Translations under genes and position numbers: made by a program
NCBI RefSeq assembly: GCF_000758705.1
Contig: NZ_CP009287.1
Coordinates: 5,084,001 to 5,148,000, forward strand
Length of the DNA stretch: 64,000 nt
Source: Paenibacillus graminis
Lineage (GTDB): Bacteria > Bacillota > Bacilli > Paenibacillales > Paenibacillaceae
Direction: 5' to 3'
The notes under the pieces: generated by a model
Databases searched by the model: none
What the model saw: the letters and a program-made list of their open reading frames with translations, nothing else
What the model was told of the DNA's origin: nothing
In this document: piece after piece, positions 26,629-36,244 of the stretch
How positions within the stretch are numbered: position 1 is the stretch's first letter
Layout: every line of letters starts with the position of its first letter

Positions 26629-29079
26629 ATGTTGAAAAAGCAAACCATACTGCTGTCCCTGTTTCTATTGACAATTGTTTTTTTCGCAAGCTTTTTTTCT
26701 ATACCTGCTCGCGCTGCGGATATCTCCTATCCGCGTAACTTAGCTCCAATCGGCACCATCACTGTAAGCGATACGTCGAGTCCTGACGGGGAAACCAAAG
26801 AAAATGCGTCGGATCGAAATTATTTCTCAAAATGGCTGGTGCTTTCGCCAACAGCTTGGATTCAGTACGAATTCCCAGGCCAATCCACATATGCTCTGAA
26901 TTCTTACAAGATTACATCTGCTAACGATTACCCCGAGCGGGATCCTCAAGGCTGGACATTGGAGGCTTCCATCGACGGCGTGACTTGGACCGCTGTTGAC
27001 AGCCGGCAGAATGAGAACTTTTCCTACCGGTTTCAATCAAAATCCTATTCATTTAGCAACGCGACTGCTTACAAGTATTACCGATTCAATTTCCAATGCC
27101 TAAGCGGGACTAGTGTGCAGCTGTCGGAAATTGAGTTGTTCGACGGATCGCAGGAAACCTATGCAAAGCCGAATCCACTCATTTCAGCAAGTGGGGAAAC
27201 CCTCCCTGATCATGGCAAAGCCAATGCTTTTGACGGTACCAGCAATACAAGTTGGCTGACTCCGCAAAGCAGCGGATGGCTTCAATTTGATTTCGGACAA
27301 CAGATCGTCATCGACGGTTATGCGTTTAGCGCTGCTAACAGTGCTCCGGACAGCGACCCGAAAATATGGGATTTGAAAGCTTCTACCGACAATGTGAATT
27401 GGATTACGATCGACTCCAGAAACAGCGAAGATTTCCGTTATCGGCACCAGCGCAACCACTATGTGCTGCCGATGAATCAAAAGGCGTATCGTTATTACCG
27501 CTTTGAATTGGACAATCATTCCGGCGACGCACTTCAAATCGGGGAGGTTGCGTTCAGTCGTCCAGATGACGCATGGCATACTGTTGCGCCTATTATCGAC
27601 ATGCACAATATGGATACGACCAACGGCTACTTATTTGATCAAGCCATTCCGGATCCGCAGAGCGATATCCTAGCCGTCATTCGTCAAGTTTGCAATACGC
27701 TATACGCAAGTCCGGCTGATGTACCGATTCGTCCGAGAACTCTGCATGTAACTATCAGTAATTATGATGGTGTAGCAAGTGTTAGCGGAAGTCCGACAGA
27801 TGCGAATCTCTCGATAAGCTCCCGCTATCTTAAAAGTTATGCAGATTCCGGGAAACCGCTCCGTCAGGAGATTCTAGGTATCTTATATCATGAACTCACA
27901 CATGTGTACCAGTTCGATGATCGAGGTACGCCGGATATCGGCTATATGATCGAAGGGATGGCCGATGCGGTACGTTTTGAGAATGGCTACCATGACCGGT
28001 ACAGCATGACACCGGGAGGCACCTGGCATGACGGCTACGGAACGAGCGGCAACTTTTTTCGCTGGATCGATGAGAAGAAGCATACCGGATTTCTGCGTGA
28101 GCTGAACGCGAGCTTAAATCCGTTTGACGGCCAAACCTGGACACCGGCTGTGTTCCAGCAAATTACCGGAACTGACGTAGACACCTTGTGGAACGAATAT
28201 CAAGTTTCCCTGGATAAAAGTCAGCCGACGGCACCGGGTGATCTTACAGCCACAAACACTACGGATACCACCGTCACATTATCCTGGTCTGCATCAACGG
28301 ACAATCTAGGGATTGCCGGATATAATATCTATTCTAATGGCGTCAAAATCAGTACTACACAGTCAATCGGCTATAAGGTAAACGGACTTACAACCGGATC
28401 CGCATATACCTTTATGGTTAAAGCGGTGGATCATTCCGGAAATGAATCCTCAGCAAGCAACACGATAACCGTTATCGCCAAGGCCAGCAATACTGCTACA
28501 ATTTATTACCGGAAAGGATTTGCTACCCCATACATTCATTATCAGCCTGATGGAGAACAGTGGACGGCCGCTCCAGGCGTAGCGATGGCGGATTCCGAGT
28601 ACAACGGCTACAGTAAATCCACCATCACTTTGGGCAGCGCAACCGGGTTGACAGCTGCCTTTAATAACGGTTCAGGTATGTGGGATAACAACGGAGGTAC
28701 TAATTATAAGTTCTTGGCCGGCGTATCAACATTCATTAATGGTACCATTACATCTGGCCTCCCGCATCCTGACGGTGTTACCATTGTAATCTCAGTTCCT
28801 GCTAACACACCGGCAAACGAGGATCTGTATCTCACTTCGAGTCTTACGGGCTGGAATACCGCAGATGCCAATTATAAGCTGACTCGAAACGCTGACGGTA
28901 CCTACAGCATCAAGTTGAACGTTGCCGCCGGCACGAATATTCAATACAAAATCACCAGAGGTTCCTGGGCAACGGTGGAAGTAAACAGCAACGGAAGCGA
29001 TATCGCAAACCGTTCATTGACTACAACAGCTGGAGCTTCTACCGTTTCAATCAGCGTTCAGCGCTGGAAAGACAAATAA
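26629..29079 (+). CDS. Secreted BSP-type metallopeptidase with discoidin, FN3 and starch-binding modules
   Basis: Secreted protein of 816 aa with a signal peptide to about residue 29 ('ARAAD'). Domains in order: two F5/8-type (discoidin/CBM32-like) modules at about 33-172 and 178-311; a peptidase domain of the plant and bacterial basic secretory protein type at about 318-528; fibronectin type III at 533-617; a CBM25-like module at 622-705 ('TIYYRKGFATPYIHYQPDG', 'FNNGSGMWDNN'); and a CBM20/CBM48-like module at 715-814 ('LYLTSSLTGWN', 'GSWATVEVNSNGSDIANR'). The zinc site is HELTH (421-425), with 'IEGMADAVR' after it. The ATG follows a GGAGAGAG ribosome site. CBM25 and CBM20 normally bind starch, which is odd in a xylan locus and on a peptidase. 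Substrate unknown. Confidence 0.88.
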   Translation: MLKKQTILLSLFLLTIVFFASFFSIPARAADISYPRNLAPIGTITVSDTSSPDGETKENASDRNYFSKWLVLSPTAWIQYEFPGQSTYALNSYKITSANDYPERDPQGWTLEASIDGVTWTAVDSRQNENFSYRFQSKSYSFSNATAYKYYRFNFQCLSGTSVQLSEIELFDGSQETYAKPNPLISASGETLPDHGKANAFDGTSNTSWLTPQSSGWLQFDFGQQIVIDGYAFSAANSAPDSDPKIWDLKASTDNVNWITIDSRNSEDFRYRHQRNHYVLPMNQKAYRYYRFELDNHSGDALQIGEVAFSRPDDAWHTVAPIIDMHNMDTTNGYLFDQAIPDPQSDILAVIRQVCNTLYASPADVPIRPRTLHVTISNYDGVASVSGSPTDANLSISSRYLKSYADSGKPLRQEILGILYHELTHVYQFDDRGTPDIGYMIEGMADAVRFENGYHDRYSMTPGGTWHDGYGTSGNFFRWIDEKKHTGFLRELNASLNPFDGQTWTPAVFQQITGTDVDTLWNEYQVSLDKSQPTAPGDLTATNTTDTTVTLSWSASTDNLGIAGYNIYSNGVKISTTQSIGYKVNGLTTGSAYTFMVKAVDHSGNESSASNTITVIAKASNTATIYYRKGFATPYIHYQPDGEQWTAAPGVAMADSEYNGYSKSTITLGSATGLTAAFNNGSGMWDNNGGTNYKFLAGVSTFINGTITSGLPHPDGVTIVISVPANTPANEDLYLTSSLTGWNTADANYKLTRNADGTYSIKLNVAAGTNIQYKITRGSWATVEVNSNGSDIANRSLTTTAGASTVSISVQRWKDK

Positions 29080-29088
29080 GAACACCCT

Positions 29089-29266
29089 AAGTGGAAAAAG
29101 GGTAACTAATTTAGCGTTTTTCGCTCCTCATGAGGTAATATGACCCAATTAAGCTCCATTTTTCCACTTAAATCTCATTATTTTCGATTTTCCGCAAAAA
29201 TAAGTTCCCTTTTTCCAACTAGCCTTTGCGAAGAAGCGGGTGAGCAGGTGCTTGTTGGAAAAAGGA
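29089..29266. repeat. Dispersed palindromic intergenic repeat, copy B
   Basis: The 81-bp core is 29089-29169 with the same 12-bp start as copy A and a near-identical inverted end (one mismatch). A second hairpin follows, with TTCCCTTTTTCCAAC (from 29205) against GTTGGAAAAAGG (29254-29265). The element begins 10 bp after the metallopeptidase stop, so it may also serve as its terminator. The remaining stretch to 29423 contains only the decayed 5' part of the regulator pseudogene. Confidence 0.85.
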
Positions 29267-29423
29267 TATTAAGACTGACTAATCCTTTAGCTTTATTGTT
29301 TCTTAGATATGGGTCAACGGAGACTAAGCAGCCATCCTGCCTCAACAACGGCATTTCTGCCGGTGTTTCCAGGCAATCCGGCTATGGCGAATGCGCTGAT
29401 TACGGATTTCAGTATACATTTGC

Positions 29424-29966
29424 ATGCCGATTATACGTCCGATCTTCTCAAGCAATGATTTTGATCTTGCACGTAAAGCGCTGATGTTACATGTAAGCGA
29501 TTACTTAAAAGACCCTGTGGAACCGGCAGAACTGGCTAGAAGTCTGGAGGCAGTGAAACGGAAACTGGAATCTCCGAATAGCCCCTTTCCTTCTGCTCAA
29601 GCCGTACACAATGCTGTGGCAGGGAGAGTCCCCTCCTCCTCCAGCTCAATCATCGAAGAAATCAAGCTCTATGTGGAGAAGCAATTGCACCGGAATATTA
29701 CACTTAAGCAGATTTCCGATGTACTGAACTTTAACTGTGCCTATCTCGGACAGAAATTCAAGCAGCATGAAAATATGTCCTTCAACGAATACCTGCTGCT
29801 GCGGCGCATGGAGGCGAAGCTGCTGCTGGAAACCACCGAAATGAAAATCTATGAGATAGCGGACGCCGTCGGTTATACGGAAATAGACTGGTTCTACAAA
29901 AAATTCAAAGAATACACGGGAACGAGCGCCAACGAATACCGCAAGCAATGCTTCATCACGGCCTGA
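29424..29966 (+). pseudogene. YesN-type response regulator, 5' truncated and internally deleted
   Basis: The 180-codon frame holds the end of a receiver domain ('SSNDFDLARKALMLHVSDYL', then 'DPVEPAELARSLE') and a complete AraC DNA-binding domain (about 75-178; 'ITLKQISDVLNFNCAYLGQKF', 'GYTEIDWFYKKFKEYTGTSAN' in part). The first half of the receiver is missing. 'MPII' appears to be the old 'DxxMPI' motif, yet it is joined straight to the later switch region, with about 23 residues lost. Just upstream, 'ALITDFS' is in another frame, which suggests a frameshift. No good ribosome site precedes 29424. Expression of a free DNA-binding domain cannot be excluded. No kinase gene is adjacent. Confidence 0.75.
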
Positions 29967-29973
29967 ACCGGAG

Positions 29974-30052
29974 GGCGGACTCCATCTATTGCAACATGCA
30001 TTTGAGGCTTTAACGGCTGCGTGCCTTAAGCCGGGCATAGCAGCCGTCCGCC
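29974..30052. other. Large hairpin in the intergenic region 29967-30324
   Basis: Outer arms GGCGGAC (29974-29980) and GTCCGCC (30046-30052); inner arms ACGGCTGC (30013-30020) and GCAGCCGT (30040-30047) with a TGCC/GGCA tip. The outer and inner helices share two bases, so they compete. It lies 8 bp after the pseudogene stop. There is no T-run. Otherwise this intergenic stretch holds only the promoter and cre site listed next. Confidence 0.5.
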
Positions 30053-30165
30053 AAGCGTTAATATTTGATAAATATATATAATAATTGAAATTTTGAATTA
30101 TTTCTGTTATTCAATTGCGGTTTCATCTAATAATAGATCAATAACTGATGAGGATCGGTCATTGT

Positions 30166-30217
30166 TTGAATACAGGCGATAATTTATTATAGTTGCATAG
30201 ATATGAAAGCGCTAACA
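30166..30217 (+). promoter_or_regulatory. Promoter with a perfect cre site for the permease-receptor operon
   Basis: A possible sigma-A promoter is TTGAAT (30166-30171), a 16-bp spacer and TATAGT (30188-30193). The cre site TGAAAGCGCTAACA (30204-30217) matches TGWNANCGNTNWCA at every position and lies just after the expected start point, a classic CcpA roadblock. The cre call is firmer than the promoter call. Confidence 0.65.
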
Positions 30218-30324
30218 TTCTAGAAGGTTATGGAAGGAGGAAGGCATACCGGCCAGGATGTACAAGGGTCTAGCAGCCCTGCTGAAAGTTTCAGTTATAC
30301 AAATAGACAAAGGGGAGTGAAACG

Positions 30325-31239
30325 ATGCGCAGCCACAGCATGAGAAGCAACTCTATACGAAAATTTCTTTATATTTCGCCCTTTATGGTTTTACTTGCTG
30401 TCTTTGCATACTATCCGCTCTATGGATGGGTGTATGCCTTCTTCGACTACATGCCGCCCATTCCGCTGTCACAAGCGCCGTTTGTCGGTCTCAAATGGTT
30501 TCGTTCCTTGGTAGAGAACCAGGTAAAGGTCGATCAACTGCTTCAGGTCATCAAAAATACGTTCGGCATGAGCGGGCTGAGTATACTGTTCTCTTGGCTT
30601 CCCATGATTTTTGCCATCTTCCTGACCGAGATCAAAGCTGTGCGTTTCCGCAAATTTATCCAGACCGTAACCACTCTTCCAAACTTTATCAGTTGGGTCC
30701 TCGTATATTCCCTGGCATTTACCATGTTCTCCAGTGAAGGTGTCGTCAACGGCTTTCTGAGCCAGCTGGGGCTTATCCAATCTCCTGTACTCTTTCTTCA
30801 GAACTCGGACCATGTCTGGATTACGATGTGGTTCTGGGCCACATGGAAGACATTGGGTTGGTCGGCTATTTTGTATATAGCAGCGATAATGAGCATTGAT
30901 GAGTCCCTGTATGAAGCGGCTTATGTAGACGGTGCCACAAGAATGCAGGTCATCCGGCATGTGGTTTTGCCAAGTATGCTGCCGACTTATTTTGTGCTGC
31001 TGATGCTCCAGATTGCCAGCTTCCTGAACAATGGTCTGGAGCAATATTTCGTTTTCCAGAATGCCTTTAACAAAGACACTATACAGGTACTGGATTTATA
31101 CGTATACAACCTTGCCATGGGCGGCGGCAGCTATTCCGTTTCCGTAGCGATCAGTATGCTGAAAAGCCTGATTAGCGTTGTGCTTCTCTTTTCTGTAAAC
31201 GGGCTGTCTAAAATGTTAAGAGGAGAGGGCATCGTATGA
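30325..31239 (+). CDS. ABC sugar transporter permease, LplB type
   Basis: CUT1-class permease of 304 aa with about six membrane segments. The N-terminal LplB-like stretch is 'YYPLYGWVYAFFDYMP', and the EAA loop is 'LYEAAYVDGATRMQVIRHVV' at about 193-212. AGGGGAGTG precedes the ATG. It is first in a plus-strand operon permease-permease-receptor, the reverse of the usual receptor-first order in this window. No regulator or kinase is attached; only the decayed regulator lies upstream, so the cre site may be the main control. Cargo is unknown. Confidence 0.93.
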   Translation: MRSHSMRSNSIRKFLYISPFMVLLAVFAYYPLYGWVYAFFDYMPPIPLSQAPFVGLKWFRSLVENQVKVDQLLQVIKNTFGMSGLSILFSWLPMIFAIFLTEIKAVRFRKFIQTVTTLPNFISWVLVYSLAFTMFSSEGVVNGFLSQLGLIQSPVLFLQNSDHVWITMWFWATWKTLGWSAILYIAAIMSIDESLYEAAYVDGATRMQVIRHVVLPSMLPTYFVLLMLQIASFLNNGLEQYFVFQNAFNKDTIQVLDLYVYNLAMGGGSYSVSVAISMLKSLISVVLLFSVNGLSKMLRGEGIV

Positions 31240-32204
31240 GTGACAACCTGACAGGACTGACGCCGAATGCCGCAGACCATAACAGCCGCTTCTCCAAAAA
31301 AATCAAAATGCAGGTCAGTACAACCGACAAAATGATTTCAGCCATAATCTATATTGCGTTCACGCTCTTTGCCTTCATTTGTGTATACCCCTTTTACTCC
31401 ATCATTATCAATACGATCAGTGCCAACGACCTCAGCGCCAAAGGCGAAATTGTGTTTTGGCCGAAGGGGATCCATTTCCAGAACTATGTTGATGTGTTTA
31501 AAATACCGGGGCTGTGGAATGCGTTTGTCATTTCCTTGGGTAGAACGGTAATCGGCACGCTTTTGACGGTCGGGGCCTCTGCCTTTTTGGGATTCATGTT
31601 TGCCCAGGAGGATATGTGGGGCAAAAAATTCTGGTACCGCTTTACCATTATTACGATGTTTTTTAATGCCGGGATTATCCCTTGGTATTTGACCATGAGA
31701 TCCCTGCATCTGACCAACAATTTCCTGGCATACGTCCTGCCGTCCGTTGTAGCTCCATTCTTCATCATTCTGGTGAAGACGTTTGTGGAATCCACGCCGA
31801 AGGAATTGCAGCAGGCAGCCAGCATTGACGGTGCCGGAACTTTCACTATCTTTTACAAGGTGATCTTGCCCATCAGCAAACCGATATTGGCTACAGTCGC
31901 CATATTCTCGGCAGTGAACCAGTGGAACTCCTTTCAGGATACGCTGCTGCTGGTTACGGACAGCAAATTGTACAGTTTGCAGTTTATTCTGTATAACTAC
32001 ATCAATCAGGCCAGCTCTTTATCCACCATGGTCAACCTGCAAAATGCCGGATCAACCGCCATGGCCAGTCTGTCCACCAAGCAGACCACCACATCCATTC
32101 GTATGACCGTTACTATCATCGTTGTCGCACCTATTTTGCTGGTTTATCCGATTTTCCAAAGATTCTTTGTCAAAGGGATTATCATTGGTGCAGTCAAAGG
32201 TTAA
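31236..32204 (+). CDS. ABC sugar transporter permease, YtcP/LplC type
   Basis: CUT1-class permease of 322 aa. It overlaps the previous gene by 4 bp (ATGA), so translation is coupled. The first 35 residues are a polar cytoplasmic tail. The EAA loop is 'ELQQAASIDGAGTFTIFYKV' (about 189-208) and the C-terminus is 'RFFVKGIIIGAVKG'. The Ser/Thr/Asn-rich insert near 270 ('SLSTMVNLQNAGSTAMASLS') is also found, with different sequence, in the other two YtcP-like permeases here, so it is a subtype trait. Confidence 0.93.
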   Translation: MSDNLTGLTPNAADHNSRFSKKIKMQVSTTDKMISAIIYIAFTLFAFICVYPFYSIIINTISANDLSAKGEIVFWPKGIHFQNYVDVFKIPGLWNAFVISLGRTVIGTLLTVGASAFLGFMFAQEDMWGKKFWYRFTIITMFFNAGIIPWYLTMRSLHLTNNFLAYVLPSVVAPFFIILVKTFVESTPKELQQAASIDGAGTFTIFYKVILPISKPILATVAIFSAVNQWNSFQDTLLLVTDSKLYSLQFILYNYINQASSLSTMVNLQNAGSTAMASLSTKQTTTSIRMTVTIIVVAPILLVYPIFQRFFVKGIIIGAVKG

Positions 32205-32245
32205 TTTGCACTATTGTGATACATTAATCATTTGGGGGGCTGTAA

Positions 32246-34024
32246 ATGAATACACATCATAAGCTGGCCAAAAAATCTCTGCTGCTCTTTGGCACCATAC
32301 TTCTTCTGGGAGCGACGGCACTCAGCGGATGCAGCGGCAATTCCAACAATGCCGCAGGGACAGCGGCAGGGACAGCAACCGGGTCAGCCGAGCCTGGTGC
32401 AGGCATCGATCACAGCAAACCGCTGACCATTACCGTATTCGACAATGCGGCCAATTACCAGGGAGAGCAGACCGGATGGTACGGAAAGCTGATTAAGGAT
32501 AAGTTCAACATCACTCTAAATATTCTGTCTCCGCAGGTTGCCGGCGATCAGCTGTACAAGACAAGATCGGCCTCGGGAGATTTGGGAGACCTTCTTATTA
32601 TTGAAAACAGCCAGTTGGAGGAATTGATTCCGGCGGGTATGATTATGGATCTCACGGACAAGATCAAGAATACAGAGTACCTGTCCAAATATGTAGACAA
32701 TCACTTTAAGCCTTTCAATGCTGCATTCGAAAGCGTCAATAAGGACGGTAAAATTTATGCGCTGCCGACTTTTGTTTCGGACACTTCCCCAACCACCTTC
32801 TCGGAAGAAATCCCTTACTCCAGCCCGATTATGCCCTGGGATTATTACAAGGGGATAGGCTCTCCCAAGCTGAACAATCTGACGGATCTGATGAATGCCC
32901 TGAAGCAGATGCAGGAGAAGTATCCCAAGACACCGGACGGCAAACCCATTGTTCCGATTACCCTGTGGAAGGACTGGGACAACGGAAGTATGGAGAACGT
33001 TCGTTGGCTAAGCAACTGGTACGGTTATGAGCAGCCGAACGGAACCTCCACCCTTCAGTTGAATGCAAAGGGCGATATCGTTCCGCTCGTTGACGACAAT
33101 AGTATGTACAAGAAAATCCTCCAATTCTATTATGACGCCAACAAAATGGGGCTGGTTGACCCTGACTCGCCGTCCCAGGATTGGAATAAAGTCTCTGAAA
33201 AGCTGACCAACAAGCAGGTTCTTCTCTTGTGGTACTCCTGGCAAAGAGGCTTCTACAACACCATTGAAAGAGGCAACCAAGGCGACGGCAATGTAGCCAT
33301 TCCAATCGCCGATACCCATATTATCCAGAACAGCGATGCCTACTTCGGAAACGGAAGAGTATTTGCTATTGGTTCAAAAGCGAAGAGCCCGGAAAGAATC
33401 ATGGAATTCATGGATTGGCTGGCCTCTCCCGAAGGTTTGCGCTACTACACCAATGGATTCGAAGGTTTCAACTATGAAAAGACTCCCGAAGGCAAATTTA
33501 AGCTGACTGAAGTAGGGCAAACCGCTTTCCAAGAGAATACCCCCGTTCCTGATGAGTACGGTGGCGGCGGATATCAAGATGGGCAGAGCAAGCTCAACAC
33601 GATGATTATGAGTGATTTTGTCGTCGATCCGGAAACGAAAGAATTCTACAACAACACTTACTGGAGCTCAACCATAGAAGCGAACAAGACGGTTCTGACT
33701 ACGGAGTGGCAGAAAGCGTATAACGCAACCACCCCGACAGAATACTATCAGAAAAACAATATGATCGATATCGTGCCAAATATTAATACAAGTCTCGGAT
33801 CGGATTCATCGGATATCAAGAACAAACGCAGCCAGATCTCGGATTATGTCAAGAACACATCCTGGAAGATGATCTTCGCCAAGGATCAGGCAGAATTCGA
33901 TCAGCTCTGGAACAAGCTGAAGTCCGACGTAGTTGGTCTCGGTTGGAATGATGTCCTTGCCGTGGACACGGAAAGAGCACAAAAAATCGTTAAAATGCGT
34001 GCCGATGCAGTGGCCAATAAATAA
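32246..34024 (+). CDS. ABC transporter solute-binding lipoprotein, LplA-like
   Basis: Receptor of 592 aa, the largest of the four in the window. A lipoprotein signal peptide has Cys29 in 'TALSGCSGN', followed by an Ala/Gly/Thr linker. The mature part shows 'LTITVFDNAANYQGEQTGWYG' in part, 'GDLGDLLIIENSQLEELIPAG', and 'FAIGSKAKSPERIMEFMDWLASPEG', which match the LplA-like class. GGGGGG about 9 bases upstream of the ATG is the likely ribosome site. It is last in its operon, 41 bp after the permease, and is followed by a strong terminator. The ligand cannot be read from sequence. Confidence 0.92.
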   Translation: MNTHHKLAKKSLLLFGTILLLGATALSGCSGNSNNAAGTAAGTATGSAEPGAGIDHSKPLTITVFDNAANYQGEQTGWYGKLIKDKFNITLNILSPQVAGDQLYKTRSASGDLGDLLIIENSQLEELIPAGMIMDLTDKIKNTEYLSKYVDNHFKPFNAAFESVNKDGKIYALPTFVSDTSPTTFSEEIPYSSPIMPWDYYKGIGSPKLNNLTDLMNALKQMQEKYPKTPDGKPIVPITLWKDWDNGSMENVRWLSNWYGYEQPNGTSTLQLNAKGDIVPLVDDNSMYKKILQFYYDANKMGLVDPDSPSQDWNKVSEKLTNKQVLLLWYSWQRGFYNTIERGNQGDGNVAIPIADTHIIQNSDAYFGNGRVFAIGSKAKSPERIMEFMDWLASPEGLRYYTNGFEGFNYEKTPEGKFKLTEVGQTAFQENTPVPDEYGGGGYQDGQSKLNTMIMSDFVVDPETKEFYNNTYWSSTIEANKTVLTTEWQKAYNATTPTEYYQKNNMIDIVPNINTSLGSDSSDIKNKRSQISDYVKNTSWKMIFAKDQAEFDQLWNKLKSDVVGLGWNDVLAVDTERAQKIVKMRADAVANK

Positions 34025-34066
34025 ATCATTGCTACACTGAGCGCTTGTGCATATCCTGATCTAATC

Positions 34067-34117
34067 AAAGGGACGTTCCCAACAGCCATATCAGGTCTGT
34101 CGGGAACGTCCCCTTTT
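34067..34117 (+). terminator. Terminator of the permease-receptor operon
   Basis: AAAGGGACGTTCCC (34067-34080) pairs with GGGAACGTCCCCTTTT (34102-34117), a long GC-rich stem ending in four T; the reverse reading also has a short T-run, so it may serve both strands. Confidence 0.8.
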
Positions 34118-34161
34118 GGTCTTATAAGGCTGCAAGCAGCAGGTAGCCTGTAAGCAGCCAG

Positions 34162-34962
<801 letters not shown>

Positions 34963-35080
34963 TCATTCCTCTCTTGGCAATGAAGGAACCCCCGGCCTGA
35001 GTGAATGGTCAAGGGTTCCAACTGTTATTTTGGTGGCTTCGATTTGAAGGCTATAGCAGCCAAAGAAGAGTTTCCTCTGC

Positions 35081-36067
35081 TTAATTGGACGGATAGGGAT
35101 TGATGGGTTGAATGGTGCCGTCCGGGTTATACTTCAGTTCTGTATATTTGACGCACCGCTTATGGTTAACACCGTCAGACAACGAGCAGTCATGATAGAA
35201 CAGATACCATTTCTCTTCAAACTGTACAATGGAGTGATGCGTGGTCCAGCCGATCACGGGCGACAGAATTTCTCCCTTGAAGGTGAACGGGCCCATAGGC
35301 TGCTCACTGACGGCATATACCAGCGTATGCATTGTGCCTGTTGAGTAAGAAAGATAGTACAGACCGTTATATTTGTGGACCCATGGTCCTTCAAAATACC
35401 TCCGGTCCTCGTCGCCGGCAAGAATAGGGTTTCCTTCTATGTCTACAATGGAAATTTCCTGCGGCTGCTCCTCAAATGAGAGCATATCTTCACTCAGCAC
35501 CGCCACACGCGGCCCGATCGCCGGCTTGTCCAAGGCAGGCCCTTCATGCCCGGGATTGAATTCTCCGGTCTGCCACTTCTCCAACTGCCCTCCCCAAAGT
35601 CCGCCAAAATACATATAGGCCCGGTTGTCTTCATCGACAAAGACAGCAGGGTCTATGCTGTAGCTCCCCGGAATATAATCGGGCTGTGCCTGAAACGGAC
35701 CTGCCGGAGAAGGAGAAGTCGCCACGCCAATACGGAAAACGCCTTCCTTGTCACGGGCCGGAAAAAATAAATAATAGGTATTATTCTTGAAAGCCGCATC
35801 CGGCGCCCACAATTGCTGCGAGGCCCAGGGAACGTCTCTCAGATGAAGCGCCTCCCCATGATCCACCACCGGTGAAGCCAGATTCTCCATCGATAAAATA
35901 TGGTAATCTTCCATAGCATATTGATCCCCGTTGTCATTGCTCGGTCCGTCATGATCCAGATCGTGGGAAGGATAGATATAAATTTTGCCTTCAAACACAT
36001 GCGCAGACGGGTCTGCGGTATAGATATGAGTGACGAGCGGTTGATTGGGCTTTGGAATTGAATTCAT
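35081..36067 (-). CDS. GH43 glycosidase (arabinofuranosidase/xylosidase)
   Basis: Single-domain GH43 enzyme of 328 aa. Catalytic residues: base Asp19 in 'IYTADPSAHVFEGK', Asp139 in 'YSIDPAVFVDEDN', and acid Glu226 in 'RRYFEGPWVHKYNG'. No signal peptide and no accessory domain, so it is a compact cytoplasmic enzyme. The ATG follows AAAGGAGATG. It probably forms one unit with the 604-aa GH43 upstream (177-bp gap, with a small hairpin ATTTGGC/GCCAAAT at 36150-36166) and the esterase downstream. Removal of arabinose or xylose from arabinoxylan fragments is inferred; the precise activity is open. Confidence 0.88.
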   Translation of the reverse strand: MNSIPKPNQPLVTHIYTADPSAHVFEGKIYIYPSHDLDHDGPSNDNGDQYAMEDYHILSMENLASPVVDHGEALHLRDVPWASQQLWAPDAAFKNNTYYLFFPARDKEGVFRIGVATSPSPAGPFQAQPDYIPGSYSIDPAVFVDEDNRAYMYFGGLWGGQLEKWQTGEFNPGHEGPALDKPAIGPRVAVLSEDMLSFEEQPQEISIVDIEGNPILAGDEDRRYFEGPWVHKYNGLYYLSYSTGTMHTLVYAVSEQPMGPFTFKGEILSPVIGWTTHHSIVQFEEKWYLFYHDCSLSDGVNHKRCVKYTELKYNPDGTIQPINPYPSN

Positions 36068-36244
36068 GTTGCATCTCCTTTTTTGTTATCGCATATTCTA
36101 TCCTGAAATAACGATGCAGTTCATACGACATTGTTATGGAAGCCTCGAATTTGGCGAAGCCAAATGGAGGGCCTTCTCCGAGATTTCATCGTCTGAAGTG
36201 CCGCCAATGGACGGTATGAATGTCTATTTAATCTATCCCGCGGT

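Noticed and set aside
28243-28480. FN3 domain as evidence of eukaryotic transfer
   Set aside because: FN3 modules are common in secreted bacterial carbohydrate-active proteins, so no transfer is implied.
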